Positions 34,019-42,083 of a DNA stretch of 64,000 nucleotides are shown one piece after another. Below the pieces are notes generated by a model. The model made no database searches. It saw only the letters and a program-made list of their open reading frames with translations, and had not been told where the DNA came from. This DNA comes from Caballeronia sp. dw_19 (lineage in GTDB: Bacteria > Pseudomonadota > Gammaproteobacteria > Burkholderiales > Burkholderiaceae): the NCBI RefSeq assembly GCF_018449515.1, contig NZ_JAAVUQ010000026.1:1-64000 (forward strand), read 5' to 3'. Position 1 is the first letter of the stretch, and each line of letters opens with the position of its first letter. Made by a program: the position numbers and the translations under genes.

Positions 34019-35305
34019 ATGCTCAGGCAGGAACAAAACGATTACGTGACGCAGACCGGCGCGGGTACGCCGATGGGCAATCTGTTTCGCAGCTACTGGA
34101 TCCCAGCCTTGCTGGCCGAAGAGTTGCCGGAGGCCGATTGCCCGCCCGTGCGGGTCAAGCTGTTGTCGGAGCGCTTGCTGGCCTTTCGGGATAGCGAAGG
34201 CAAGCTGGGTTTGATCGACGAATTCTGCGCCCATCGCGGTGTTTCGCTTTGGTTCGGGCGTACAGAGGAAGGCGGTATCCGGTGCCCCTATCATGGCTGG
34301 AAATACGATGTGTCCGGCCAGTGTGTCGACGTGCCGTCGGAGCCTGCGGAAAACGGCTTTTGCAAGCGCATCAAGCTCAATTCGTATCCTCTGATCGAGA
34401 AGGGCGGCATCCTCTGGACTTATATGGGCGACCCTGCCAAGCAGCCGCCGCAGCCGGAGTACGAATTCGCGAGCGTTCCGCTCAGACAGAGCTTCGTTTC
34501 CAAGCGCTTTCAGGAATGCAACTGGTTGCAGGCGATGGAGGGCGGCATTGACTCCGCTCACGTTGCCTGGCTACATCGCGCCGATATCGACGAGGATCCG
34601 CTGGTGTCGGGCGCTCCGGGCAACAAGTACAACACCAGCGATCTGCAGCCTGTCTTCGAGGTCGTCGAATCCCCGGGAGGTCTCTATATCGGCGTGCGCC
34701 GCAACGCGGAGGACGACCGGTATTACTGGCGTGTCACCCCTTGGGTCATGCCCTGCTTCACTGGCGTGCCGCCGCGCGGCGATCATCCGATCCACGGCCA
34801 CTTCTGGATCCCGATAGACGACCATCATTGCTGGGCATGGAGTTACGACTTCCATCCTCAGCGTGAGCTGACTGACCGGGAGCGCCGGCTGATGAAGGAG
34901 GGCAACGGCATCCATGTCAGCTACGTCCCTGGCACGTACATCCCGGCCTCGAACAAGAACAACGACTACCGGATCGACCGTGAGGCCCAGCGTTCCAATC
35001 GAACCATCAGCGGCATCTGGGGCGTGGGCTTCCAGGATGCGGCCCTGCAGGAGAGCATGGGGCCGGTCTGCGACAGGACGAAGGAGAACCTCGTCGGCAC
35101 CGACAACGGCATCATCATGGCGCGTCACCGCCTGATGAAGGCGGCGAAGGCGCTGGCCGAGAAGGGCGTGACGCCGCCTGGCGTCGATCCGGTCCACCAT
35201 CGTGTCCGCCAGGCGACCTTCTTCTTGAAGCGCGATGAGCCCTTTGCCGAGAAGGTCATGGGCACGATGCCCCATGAGCAGGGCGCGCCCCTGATTACGG
35301 TTTAA
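34019..35305 (+). CDS. Rieske non-heme iron oxygenase, alpha subunit (phthalate-dioxygenase family)
   Basis: A 428-residue terminal oxygenase. The start MLRQEQNDYVTQTGAGTPMG is the family's usual opening, with CAGGAGA upstream; the frame is open from 33911 but without family similarity. Rieske ligands are CAHRG and CPYHGW near 70-92. The mononuclear iron site lies in MEGGIDSAHVAWLH (Asp, two His) near 180. The family includes phthalate 4,5-dioxygenase and O-demethylases, so the substrate is a carboxylated or methoxylated aromatic. It heads the operon to 40329. Confidence 0.92.
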   Translation: MLRQEQNDYVTQTGAGTPMGNLFRSYWIPALLAEELPEADCPPVRVKLLSERLLAFRDSEGKLGLIDEFCAHRGVSLWFGRTEEGGIRCPYHGWKYDVSGQCVDVPSEPAENGFCKRIKLNSYPLIEKGGILWTYMGDPAKQPPQPEYEFASVPLRQSFVSKRFQECNWLQAMEGGIDSAHVAWLHRADIDEDPLVSGAPGNKYNTSDLQPVFEVVESPGGLYIGVRRNAEDDRYYWRVTPWVMPCFTGVPPRGDHPIHGHFWIPIDDHHCWAWSYDFHPQRELTDRERRLMKEGNGIHVSYVPGTYIPASNKNNDYRIDREAQRSNRTISGIWGVGFQDAALQESMGPVCDRTKENLVGTDNGIIMARHRLMKAAKALAEKGVTPPGVDPVHHRVRQATFFLKRDEPFAEKVMGTMPHEQGAPLITV

Positions 35306-35310
35306 CCGGC

Positions 35311-36420
35311 ATGAGTGATTCAACTGTTCTCGCCGCCGTGGCGGTGTTGCCGGGCGTCACGGAATTGCGTGACTTGCCTAGGCCTGCGCTCAGCTCCGTC
35401 TCAGGGTTGCTCGAAGTCGAGGTGACCGGAGTCTGCGGCAGCGATTGGGGCTTCTACGACCAGTTTGTCCGCGCTCGCGGCCCGCTGGTGATCGGGCACG
35501 AGACTGTGGGCCGTATCGCTGAAGCGGGGCGCGATGCGTTGGCGGCCTGGGGTCTCAAGGAAGGGGATCGTGTGGTATTGGAAGAGTATGTCCCCTGTGG
35601 CCACTGCGAATTTTGCCGCTCGGGTGAATTCCGTCATTGCAAGATGACGGAATGGCGCTCGGGCGGCCTGCGCTATGGAGCCACCGAGTTCGATCGCGCG
35701 CCGGGTCTTTGGGGCGGCTTCGCTCAATATCAGTACCTTCATCCGAACACCGTCTTTCATCGGGTGCCAGATGACCTGGAAGGGCGTTACGCGGCCCTGG
35801 CGCTCCCCGTGGCCAACGGTATCGAGTGGACCCGTCTCCATGGCAAGGCTGGACCGGGCGATATCGTCGTTGTACAGGGGCCCGGTCAGCAGGGACTGGC
35901 GTGTGTGATCGCGGCCAAGGCTGCCGGCGTAGCCATGATCGTCGTGACAGGGCTGTCCAATGACAACGATCGTGAGCGCCTCAGGTTCGCCCGCTTTCTC
36001 GGAGCCGATCATACGATCGAGATCGGCAAGGACGATCTGCTCGAAACCCTCGCCGAGATAACGAACGGCCGTATGGCCGATCTGGTTCTCGAGTGCACGG
36101 GTGCCGAGGCGGCGGTGAATTCGGCATTCCAGATCGTGCGGAAAACCGGACGTGTTGTGTTGGGCGGCCATCTGTCGAAGCCGATGGAATCTTTCAACGT
36201 CAACCAGATCGTCAACAAGTTCCTGACCGTGCGCGGCATGCGGGGCCATAGCTACCAGTCTGTGGAGCTGGCGTTGGGCATGATCCAGCGCAATGAGCAC
36301 AACATTCGCGAGATGAGCACGAAAGTGTTCCCCCTTGAGGCCACGGATGCCGCGATTCGCGCTCAGGCTTCCCTCGGCTCCGAGCCGGTCATCCATTGCT
36401 GCGTGGACCCCTGGTCATGA
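35311..36420 (+). CDS. Zinc-dependent alcohol dehydrogenase
   Basis: A 369-residue MDR dehydrogenase. Catalytic zinc ligands appear in GVCGSD and IGHETVG; the structural zinc loop is CGHCEFCRSGEFRHC; the NAD-binding stretch is VQGPGQQGLACVIAAK. It is 5 bp after the oxygenase stop and overlaps the next gene by 4 bp. It could oxidise the cis-dihydrodiol made by the oxygenase (a role filled by other folds in known phthalate pathways) or a ring-fission semialdehyde. Which one cannot be decided from sequence. Confidence 0.9.
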   Translation: MSDSTVLAAVAVLPGVTELRDLPRPALSSVSGLLEVEVTGVCGSDWGFYDQFVRARGPLVIGHETVGRIAEAGRDALAAWGLKEGDRVVLEEYVPCGHCEFCRSGEFRHCKMTEWRSGGLRYGATEFDRAPGLWGGFAQYQYLHPNTVFHRVPDDLEGRYAALALPVANGIEWTRLHGKAGPGDIVVVQGPGQQGLACVIAAKAAGVAMIVVTGLSNDNDRERLRFARFLGADHTIEIGKDDLLETLAEITNGRMADLVLECTGAEAAVNSAFQIVRKTGRVVLGGHLSKPMESFNVNQIVNKFLTVRGMRGHSYQSVELALGMIQRNEHNIREMSTKVFPLEATDAAIRAQASLGSEPVIHCCVDPWS

Positions 36421-36947
36421 GCGTCTCTTCCGGTTACAGCCTCAGCGAATGCGCACGCGCGACGAGCGCCTACGAATCGCGTTTTCGCGTGCAGCAACCC
36501 AATTCGTCGAAACGCCGCATCGGCATCGTCGCTCTCGGTCGTTCGAGCGGTCAGGCGATCGAAGGGATTGCCCGTCGTGCGGGGGCCTGGGTGACATGCT
36601 TCGTCGCGCTGGAACCCGGGTTGCCGGTAGAAAAGCCGGCCATCGAAGCCGGGCCCCATCTCGCGCATCTTGAAGGCGGGGCTATCACGCCCGAGGACCT
36701 TGTCGGGGCCGTCGAGGCCGTAATCTTGGTGGCATCGGTGCACGATGTGGATACCGGCGCCGCCCGCGCCATCGTGGACGCCGGCCGGCCAATGCGCCGC
36801 TCGATGATGGCGGTGGTCCTGTCGGAGCAGGGGCACGGTGTCGAGCTGCGCGACAACTTCACCCAGCTTCGCCCGCACATGCAGATGCTCGTCGTCACGA
36901 GCGAGTCCAGCTATCTCGACACCTTGCTGACATCGTTCGGCGTTTAA
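36417..36947 (+). CDS. Unknown protein with N-terminal nucleotide-binding-like strand
   Basis: A 176-residue protein of no family that I recognise. The ATG overlaps the dehydrogenase stop. After a 30-residue leader comes RRIGIVALGRSSGQAIEGIA, like a beta-alpha nucleotide-binding or FtsZ-type turn, and later DLVGAVEAVILVASVHD and QMLVVTSESSYLDTLLTS; strands and helices alternate. It has no membrane segment or signal. Tight coupling between the dehydrogenase and the decarboxylase argues for a role in the pathway, perhaps as an enzyme subunit. Confidence 0.7.
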   Translation: MSVSSGYSLSECARATSAYESRFRVQQPNSSKRRIGIVALGRSSGQAIEGIARRAGAWVTCFVALEPGLPVEKPAIEAGPHLAHLEGGAITPEDLVGAVEAVILVASVHDVDTGAARAIVDAGRPMRRSMMAVVLSEQGHGVELRDNFTQLRPHMQMLVVTSESSYLDTLLTSFGV

Positions 36948-36965
36948 TCATTCAAGGCTTTTCCC

Positions 36966-37967
36966 ATGACAGCCAGTAAGTTCGATCTCAGCCTTGCTCT
37001 CTCGGACAACGAGCGAACGCGCCCGATCATCGACGGCTTGGTCGATGTAGACGGCATTCGCTTGGCGACCACCGTGCTGCACCCTTCCGAGATGTTCTGG
37101 CGCCAACTGAAATTCGCCGAATTCGACGTCTCGGAGATGTCGCTGGCCTCGCTGTTCATCGCGGCATCGCAGGGCGACTTCCGCTGGGTGGCGATTCCGG
37201 TGTTCACCATGCGCCGCTTCTTCCACACGCTTGCCTTTGTCCGCGATGACCGCGGCATCGAAGGGCCGGCCGATCTCAAGGGCAAGCGCGTCGGCGTGCC
37301 GGAATACCAGCAGACATCGGCCGTCTGGTCACGGGGCATCTTCCAGCATGCGTTCGGTCTCGATCCGCGCGACGTGGAATGGCACATGGAACGGATGCCC
37401 GACATGAGCCACGGCGGTGCGACTGGCTTCCAACCGCCGGGCGGGATCAGGCTCGAGCGGATCCCGCCCGAAAAGAATATCGGCTCGATGCTGGCGTCCG
37501 GCGAACTGGATGCGACGGTGCTTTACCTGAACGAACCGAACCTGATAGATCGCAGCCGCATCGACCTCGCGTCGGTGAAAATCATCCGGCCGCTGTTCCG
37601 CGATGTCGTGGCCGAGGGGCGCCGGTATCTTGGCGAGACCGGCATCTACCCGATCAATCACACCCTGGTGATGCGGCGTGAGCTGCTGGAACGTCATCCC
37701 TGGATCGCGCTCAATCTGCAGACGGCCTTCCAGAAGGCGAAGGACCTCGTATTCCGCCAAACCTGGGGCGCGATGCAGCCATGGATCGAAGCCGGCAATG
37801 TGGATGGCGGGGACAACTTGCGTCAGCCGCCCGATCCCATGCCTTACGGCGTCAAGGCCGCGCGTCCGGTTCTGGAGGCGATCACGCTGTATCTCCACGA
37901 GCAAGGGCTGACCCCGTCGCGCGTCGATATCGACTCGGTTTTCGCGCCGAGCGCGCTGGATATATGA
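36966..37967 (+). CDS. 4,5-dihydroxyphthalate decarboxylase-like protein
   Basis: A 333-residue protein with the Pht5/OphC-type fold, which derives from periplasmic binding proteins but has no signal peptide. Landmarks are SLALSDNERTRPIIDGLVDV, GVPEYQQTSAVWSRGIF, HMERMPDMSHGG, and GIYPINHTLVMRREL. Pht5 removes one carboxyl from 4,5-dihydroxyphthalate to give protocatechuate. Here it fits between a Rieske oxygenase plus dehydrogenase and a LigAB enzyme, so a related diol-carboxylate is the likely substrate. It is 18 bp after the preceding gene. Confidence 0.85.
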   Translation: MTASKFDLSLALSDNERTRPIIDGLVDVDGIRLATTVLHPSEMFWRQLKFAEFDVSEMSLASLFIAASQGDFRWVAIPVFTMRRFFHTLAFVRDDRGIEGPADLKGKRVGVPEYQQTSAVWSRGIFQHAFGLDPRDVEWHMERMPDMSHGGATGFQPPGGIRLERIPPEKNIGSMLASGELDATVLYLNEPNLIDRSRIDLASVKIIRPLFRDVVAEGRRYLGETGIYPINHTLVMRRELLERHPWIALNLQTAFQKAKDLVFRQTWGAMQPWIEAGNVDGGDNLRQPPDPMPYGVKAARPVLEAITLYLHEQGLTPSRVDIDSVFAPSALDI

Positions 37968-38031
37968 CGCACTCAACGGATTGGGCGATATCCCCGTCCT
38001 GTACAGGGATGCAGTAGGAAGAGAGGACGCG

Positions 38032-38391
38032 ATGAGTAGACAAATCGATTTCGAGGCGATGCCGAAGGGCACATACGCCAATTGCGGCCAGCCCGCTCAG
38101 CAGGCGCTGCGCTTTAATCGCTTCTGCTACGACTTGCGCATTCCGGAGAACCGCGAGGCCTTCAAGACAGATCCCGAAGCGGCGATGGCCCGCTATGGGC
38201 TGGACGAGACCGAGCGGGTCCTGGTGCGCCAGCGTGACTGGCTGGGGCTGGTACGGCGTGGTGGGAATGTCTTTGTGCTGCTGCGCTTGTCGCAGCTCTG
38301 CGGCCACAATCTGACCGAGACCGGCGCGCAGATGCGCGGCGAGACCCTGGAGCAATATCTGGCTTCGCGCCAGGTGACGAAAGGAACTTGA
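38032..38391 (+). CDS. ligA: Protocatechuate 4,5-dioxygenase-type alpha subunit
   Basis: A 119-residue LigA subunit, which caps the active site of LigB. Typical motifs: ALRFNRFCYDLRIPENREAF, LVRQRDWLGLVRRGGNVFVL and CGHNLTETGAQMRGET. Start chosen at 38032, behind GGAAGAGAGGA. It is 64 bp after the decarboxylase and 3 bp before ligB. Confidence 0.92.
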   Translation: MSRQIDFEAMPKGTYANCGQPAQQALRFNRFCYDLRIPENREAFKTDPEAAMARYGLDETERVLVRQRDWLGLVRRGGNVFVLLRLSQLCGHNLTETGAQMRGETLEQYLASRQVTKGT

Positions 38392-38394
38392 TAT

Positions 38395-39243
38395 ATGGGA
38401 CGGATTATTGGTGGGCTGGGCTCGCCTCATGCGCCGTCGATCGGTGCGTTGATCGACAAGGGCGATTGGGATTCGCCCGATTGGAAGAAGCTGATGGACG
38501 GCTATAAGCCGATGCAGGCCTGGCTATCGGATCGTAAGCCGGACGCGGCGATCCTGATCTACAACGATCACGTCACGACCTTTTTTTTCGAGACCTATCC
38601 AACATTCGCGCTCTCGATCGCGGCTGAGCATCGCATTGCGGATGAAGGTTTTGGTCCTCGGCCGCTGGCACCGATCCCGGGCAACAGCGAATTTGCATGG
38701 CATATCGCTCATAGCCTCGTCGACGACGAATTCGACATCACGCTCTGCCACGACATGCCGCTCGATCACGGCGCGTTGACGCCTGTTTCGGCGCTCTGGC
38801 CCGACCGGTCGCGGCCCTGGCCGTGCCCAATCCTGCCGATCGCGGTCAATGTGCTGCAGTTCCCTGTGCCATCGCCGCGCCGGCTCTGGCGCCTGGGCCA
38901 GGCACTGCGCCGCGCGGTCGAGAGCTATCCGGCCGATTTCGACGTGGTTGTGCTCGGCACTGGCGGGCTCTCGCACCAACTGCATGGCGAGCGCTTCGGT
39001 TACAAGAACTACGAATGGGACATGGAATTCCTCGATCTGCTGGAATCCGATCCCGAGAAACTGGCCTCGCTCAGGCTGCAGGACTTCATCGTCCGAGGAG
39101 GAGCTGAAGGTGCCGAGGTCATCATGTGGCTGGCGATGCGCGGGGCGCTGTCGCCCCAGGTCCGTTGCATTCATCGCAATTACCACGGGCCGCTCCACAC
39201 GGGCTTTGCTCAAGTCATCTATGAGGAAATTGCCCATGTTTGA
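38395..39243 (+). CDS. ligB: Class III extradiol dioxygenase, LigB-type beta subunit
   Basis: A 282-residue catalytic subunit that opens the ring with Fe(II) and O2. Iron ligands expected in this family are visible: His12 in GSPHAPS, His59 in YNDHVTT and a Glu near 238-241 in GGAEGAEV; His195 (GLSHQLHG) is the usual base. Substrate could be protocatechuate, giving the 4-carboxy-2-hydroxymuconate semialdehyde, or a gallate-type triol, giving 4-oxalomesaconate directly. The galBCD genes handle 4-oxalomesaconate. Confidence 0.92.
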   Translation: MGRIIGGLGSPHAPSIGALIDKGDWDSPDWKKLMDGYKPMQAWLSDRKPDAAILIYNDHVTTFFFETYPTFALSIAAEHRIADEGFGPRPLAPIPGNSEFAWHIAHSLVDDEFDITLCHDMPLDHGALTPVSALWPDRSRPWPCPILPIAVNVLQFPVPSPRRLWRLGQALRRAVESYPADFDVVVLGTGGLSHQLHGERFGYKNYEWDMEFLDLLESDPEKLASLRLQDFIVRGGAEGAEVIMWLAMRGALSPQVRCIHRNYHGPLHTGFAQVIYEEIAHV

Positions 39244-39310
39244 TTGCACGCCTGATCTCTTGCCCGGCCTCCCATGCGATGTGTCGGGTGAATGGGAAGC
39301 GAGCCGATAA
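39236..39310 (+). CDS. Possible 24-residue coupling peptide
   Basis: ATG at 39236 lies inside the ligB stop region and the frame ends TAA at 39308-39310, overlapping the ATG of the CobW gene (TAATG). It encodes MFDCTPDLLPGLPCDVSGEW plus four residues. The double overlap suggests translational coupling of ligB to the chaperone rather than a functional product, although two Cys residues are present. Weak evidence. Confidence 0.3.
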   Translation: MFDCTPDLLPGLPCDVSGEWEASR

Positions 39311-40329
39311 TGGCCGAGATTCGAACCTCGCCAATCCTGCTGATCACCGGTTTCCTGGGCAGCGGCAAGACCACGCTGCTGGCCCAATGGCTGCGTTCGC
39401 CGGCGCTCTCGGGAGCGCTGGCAATCGTCAATGAATTTGGCGAAGTCGGTATCGACGATCGCCTGATCCAAAGCTCGAGCGAGCAAACGCTGTTGCTCGA
39501 GAACGGCTGTGCCTGCTGTACCGCGGGCGAAGACCTGGCGGCAACGCTCGAACGCCTTTTTTGGCAGCAATTGAGCCGCGAAATTCCGCCGATATCCTGG
39601 GTGCTGATCGAGACGACGGGAGTCGCTGATCCAGGACCGATCCTTGACATGCTGGCTCGGCATTCGTTGCTTGCGGAGCGTTATCGTATCGCCGGAACGG
39701 TGACAATGCTCGACGCACGCAGCGGGCCGGCACAGGTGGCAATGCATGAGGAGTGCCGCCACCAAGTCGAACAAGCCTCCTTGATGGTCGTCACGAAAAC
39801 CGACCTCTCGAATGCCCAACAGATGGCGGATGCGGAAGCGGTGATCCGAAGATTGTCGCCGCATGTCCCTATCTTGAAGTCGGCCAAGGCATCGCTGCCG
39901 ATCGAGGGGGTGCTGGAGCTTTTGGCTGTTCCGTTGGAAGCATTGCCACGGGTGCATCGGGGGCATGCGGCACATGACCATGATCATCACGCGCATGACC
40001 ACACGGCGACGATCGACAGCGCATTTCTGGGTTTGCCCGACGACGTCGACATCGACCGGATCGCACCTGCGCTGATTCAGGCACAGCATCGTTTTGGGCC
40101 GGCACTTTTGCGTCTCAAAGGCATCGTCATGGCGCGCGGCGGCTTGTACGGTGTCCAGCTCGACCCAGGGGGAGGCGGGGTGGAGGTGGCGGCTTTATCT
40201 CCTGGCGCGTCTAAAGCACCACTCCGTCCAGGCTTCACCATCATCACGCGAGGCGTGGCTGCGGCGGAGATTGCAGAGTGGGTGGCGGCTAACACAACGA
40301 ATTCCGGTTGTGCGCGGCGAGTGAAATAG
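39310..40329 (+). CDS. CobW/G3E-family GTPase metallochaperone
   Basis: A 339-residue P-loop GTPase. Walker A GFLGSGKTT is at about 14-22; the metal-binding NGCACCTAGED (CxCC) is near 65-75; the Asp of Walker B is in LIETTGVADPGP; the guanine motif is VTKTDLSNA. A His-rich loop (HDHDHHAHDH) lies near 221-231, followed by a C-terminal CobW domain. The family delivers Zn, Co or Fe to client enzymes. As the last gene of the oxygenase-LigAB operon it probably metallates the Zn-dehydrogenase or an Fe(II) enzyme. Confidence 0.9.
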   Translation: MAEIRTSPILLITGFLGSGKTTLLAQWLRSPALSGALAIVNEFGEVGIDDRLIQSSSEQTLLLENGCACCTAGEDLAATLERLFWQQLSREIPPISWVLIETTGVADPGPILDMLARHSLLAERYRIAGTVTMLDARSGPAQVAMHEECRHQVEQASLMVVTKTDLSNAQQMADAEAVIRRLSPHVPILKSAKASLPIEGVLELLAVPLEALPRVHRGHAAHDHDHHAHDHTATIDSAFLGLPDDVDIDRIAPALIQAQHRFGPALLRLKGIVMARGGLYGVQLDPGGGGVEVAALSPGASKAPLRPGFTIITRGVAAAEIAEWVAANTTNSGCARRVK

Positions 40330-40386
40330 AGCAGAGCCTTAGCCGGCGGGCTTCCTAGACAATTAATTGATTTGACATAGTTAACA

Positions 40387-40715
40387 TGATCGGCTTTTTT
40401 AAAGTATCGCGCCGATCGTTTTCCGAAGAACTCGTCTGCGAGGGCGATTGGCTTTGCTTCATGCGATTAAGCAAGCAATGATCATCCAACCTTGGTGCGG
40501 CAATAATGAATGATCGCATTTGTTTGTAACTTGATCGTATTTCGCCCCGCTGAGGGCATAGCTGCACCACCGTTGCGCGTATCCGGATGATCGATATCGC
40601 CGGCGTGGTGCACGGCGCGATGTGGACTTGCCGGCAACGCCCGGAAGCTGGTGTACCAATGAAATTTTTTCGCACCCTAGTCGTATTGATCGCTTTATTG
40701 ATCGTGCATTGATCG
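40387..40715. repeat. Seven TGATCG repeats upstream of sigma-54 promoter
   Basis: TGATCG occurs at 40387, 40511, 40532, 40588, 40687, 40699 and 40710. The last three are in ATTGATCG units spaced 12 and 11 bp, and the second and third (TGATCGCATTT, TGATCGTATTT) are 21 bp apart, so many fall on the same helix face. They fill the 490-bp gene-free stretch before 40820. This looks like an upstream activating sequence. Confidence 0.45.
40563..40578. promoter_or_regulatory. NtrC-like site
   Basis: TGCACCACCGTTGCGC resembles the NtrC enhancer TGCACCA-N3-TGGTGC (left half perfect, right half with two changes). It lies about 170 bp before the sigma-54 promoter, a usual enhancer distance. Confidence 0.35.
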
Positions 40716-40734
40716 CATTTGGTTGGACCTCTGA

Positions 40735-40750
40735 TGGCATGAGGGTTGCA
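40735..40750 (+). promoter_or_regulatory. Sigma-54 (RpoN) promoter
   Basis: TGGCATG-AGGG-TTGCA matches the consensus TGGCACG-N4-TTGCA at all but one base, with GG (40736-7) and GC (40748-9) ten bases apart. It is 70 bp upstream of the ATG at 40820. An enhancer-binding protein is required; none is encoded nearby. Confidence 0.7.
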
Positions 40751-40819
40751 TTGTTGGTCACGATGCAGGACAAGAAGTCCGATGCTATTGAAACTTGAAA
40801 CAATTAATTGGAGTGCCAA

Positions 40820-41302
40820 ATGCCCGCAGTCAATATACCTATGCATAAGAAAGGCGATTATCTGGTCGACTATGAAGAGAAGGTATTCGAGGACGTCAAG
40901 GCGGAACCCGGTGAGAAGGCGCTCGTTACTTTCCATACGGTCGCCTTCGAAGGCTCGATTGGCTTCGTCAATCTGCTTCAGGCTACGCGCTTGCAACGCA
41001 AGGGCTTCGAAACGTCGGTGCTGCTGTACGGTCCGGGCGTGACGCTAGGCCTGCAGCGCGGCTTTCCCACACTCGGCGACGAAGCGTTTCCCGGCCACCT
41101 GAACTTCAACAAGCAACTGACGAAGTTCATGGAAGAGGACGGTAAGGTCTACGCGTGCCGTTTTGCGTTGCAGGCGCTCTATGGACACGGTGAGGCCTCC
41201 CTGATTGAAGGCATCCGTCCGGTCAGTCCGCTCGATGTGCTCGATATCCAATTGCTTCACCGCAAGGACAACGCGCTCGTCATTCACACCTGGACCGTCT
41301 GA
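40820..41302 (+). CDS. MSMEG_0572/Sll0783-family nitrogen-starvation protein (Nit1 cluster)
   Basis: A 160-residue cytosolic protein (start MPAVNIPMHKKGDYLVDYEE behind TTGGAG). Conserved features are KALVTFHTVAFEGSIGFVNL, TSVLLYGPGVTLG and a C-terminal EGIRPVSPLDVLDI. The family (TIGR04044) is always linked to the Nit1 nitrilase gene cluster and was described as nitrogen-starvation induced in cyanobacteria; a DsrE-like fold seems likely, function unknown. It is the first gene behind the sigma-54 promoter, which fits a nitrogen response. Confidence 0.85.
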   Translation: MPAVNIPMHKKGDYLVDYEEKVFEDVKAEPGEKALVTFHTVAFEGSIGFVNLLQATRLQRKGFETSVLLYGPGVTLGLQRGFPTLGDEAFPGHLNFNKQLTKFMEEDGKVYACRFALQALYGHGEASLIEGIRPVSPLDVLDIQLLHRKDNALVIHTWTV

Positions 41303-41393
41303 ATACAGTGAGGGCCTACGTCGATGCCCATGAATAGCTTTTTATTCTCATCGGGATTTGCATGAACACGTTGTCATCCTACGAGGTCTGATC

Positions 41394-41945
41394 ATGCTTG
41401 CCGATATCGAAGATATTGCCCGCCTCTACACTCCGACTGAATACCGCATCAAGTGGACCACGCTGCCGTGGGAGGCCGATCAAGCGCACGCGCTGCGCCG
41501 TGCGGTGTTCTGCATCGAACAGGGGATCTTCGTGGGCGATGACCGTGATGAGATCGACCCGCATGCTCAGCAGTTGGTCGCATTGAGTTGTATCGCGGGG
41601 ATGCCGGAACAGGTGGTCGGTACCGTGCGCATTCACGAGGAAGAACCTGGCGTGTGGTTTGGTTCGCGTCTTGCCGTGCATGCCGCATTCCGGCGCCACG
41701 GCAAGATCGGCGCAACACTGATCAAGCTGGCGGTCAGCAGTGCCCATGCGCTCGGTTGCACAACCTTTCTCGCACATGTGCAAAGCCAGAATGTGCCGCT
41801 TTTCCGGCGTCTTCATTGGGAGGTGCGTGCAGAAGAACACCTGCTCGGACGGCCGCACCATCTCATGCGCGCGAAGCTCGAACGCTATCCCCCGTGCATG
41901 ACCCCGCAAAGCGGTTTTGTAGCGCTGACGCGGTTTAACGCATGA
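41394..41945 (+). CDS. GNAT N-acyltransferase, MSMEG_0567 N-terminal-domain family (Nit1 cluster)
   Basis: A 183-residue acyl-CoA-dependent transferase. The ATG at 41394 follows ACGAGGT; the TTG at 41358 is rejected. Features: ALRRAVFCIEQGIF, VVGTVRIHEEEPGVWFGSRL and the acyl-CoA loop HAAFRRHGKIGATLIKLAV. In mycobacteria and others this domain is fused to an AIR-synthase-like domain (MSMEG_0567); here the second domain is absent. It is 91 bp after the first gene. Confidence 0.85.
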   Translation: MLADIEDIARLYTPTEYRIKWTTLPWEADQAHALRRAVFCIEQGIFVGDDRDEIDPHAQQLVALSCIAGMPEQVVGTVRIHEEEPGVWFGSRLAVHAAFRRHGKIGATLIKLAVSSAHALGCTTFLAHVQSQNVPLFRRLHWEVRAEEHLLGRPHHLMRAKLERYPPCMTPQSGFVALTRFNA

Positions 41946-42083
41946 GCTTGACACTGAGCTCGCCAGTTCGCTCCATTTTTCGAAGCGACAGCTGCTTGTT
42001 TAACCCAATGCGGCCAACTGCCACTGTCGTCCCAACCGTCCGCCGCACGCGGCTGACCCCACGCTCAAATGCAAGGAGCCACT

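Noticed and set aside
36966..37967. Reading the Pht5-like gene as an ABC-transporter binding protein
   Set aside because: The fold is similar, but it has no signal peptide, no permease or ATPase nearby, and the operon context and motifs fit the cytosolic decarboxylase family.
37964..38017. 17-codon frame overlapping the decarboxylase stop
   Set aside because: ATG overlap exists, but the ligA ribosome site lies after it and the peptide has no support; treated as chance.
38524..40089. 521-codon minus-strand open frame across ligB and the CobW gene
   Set aside because: It spans two genes with clear catalytic motifs on the plus strand and has no recognisable domain of its own.
40381..40720. Repeats considered as a CRISPR array
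   Set aside because: The repeated unit is only 6-8 bp with irregular spacing and no cas genes; a regulatory array is the better reading.
40355..40996. 213-codon minus-strand frame in the region upstream of the Nit1-type operon
   Set aside because: It covers the sigma-54 promoter and the start of an identified gene, has no domain or ribosome site and is rich in scattered Cys, Thr and Ile as in random AT-rich sequence.
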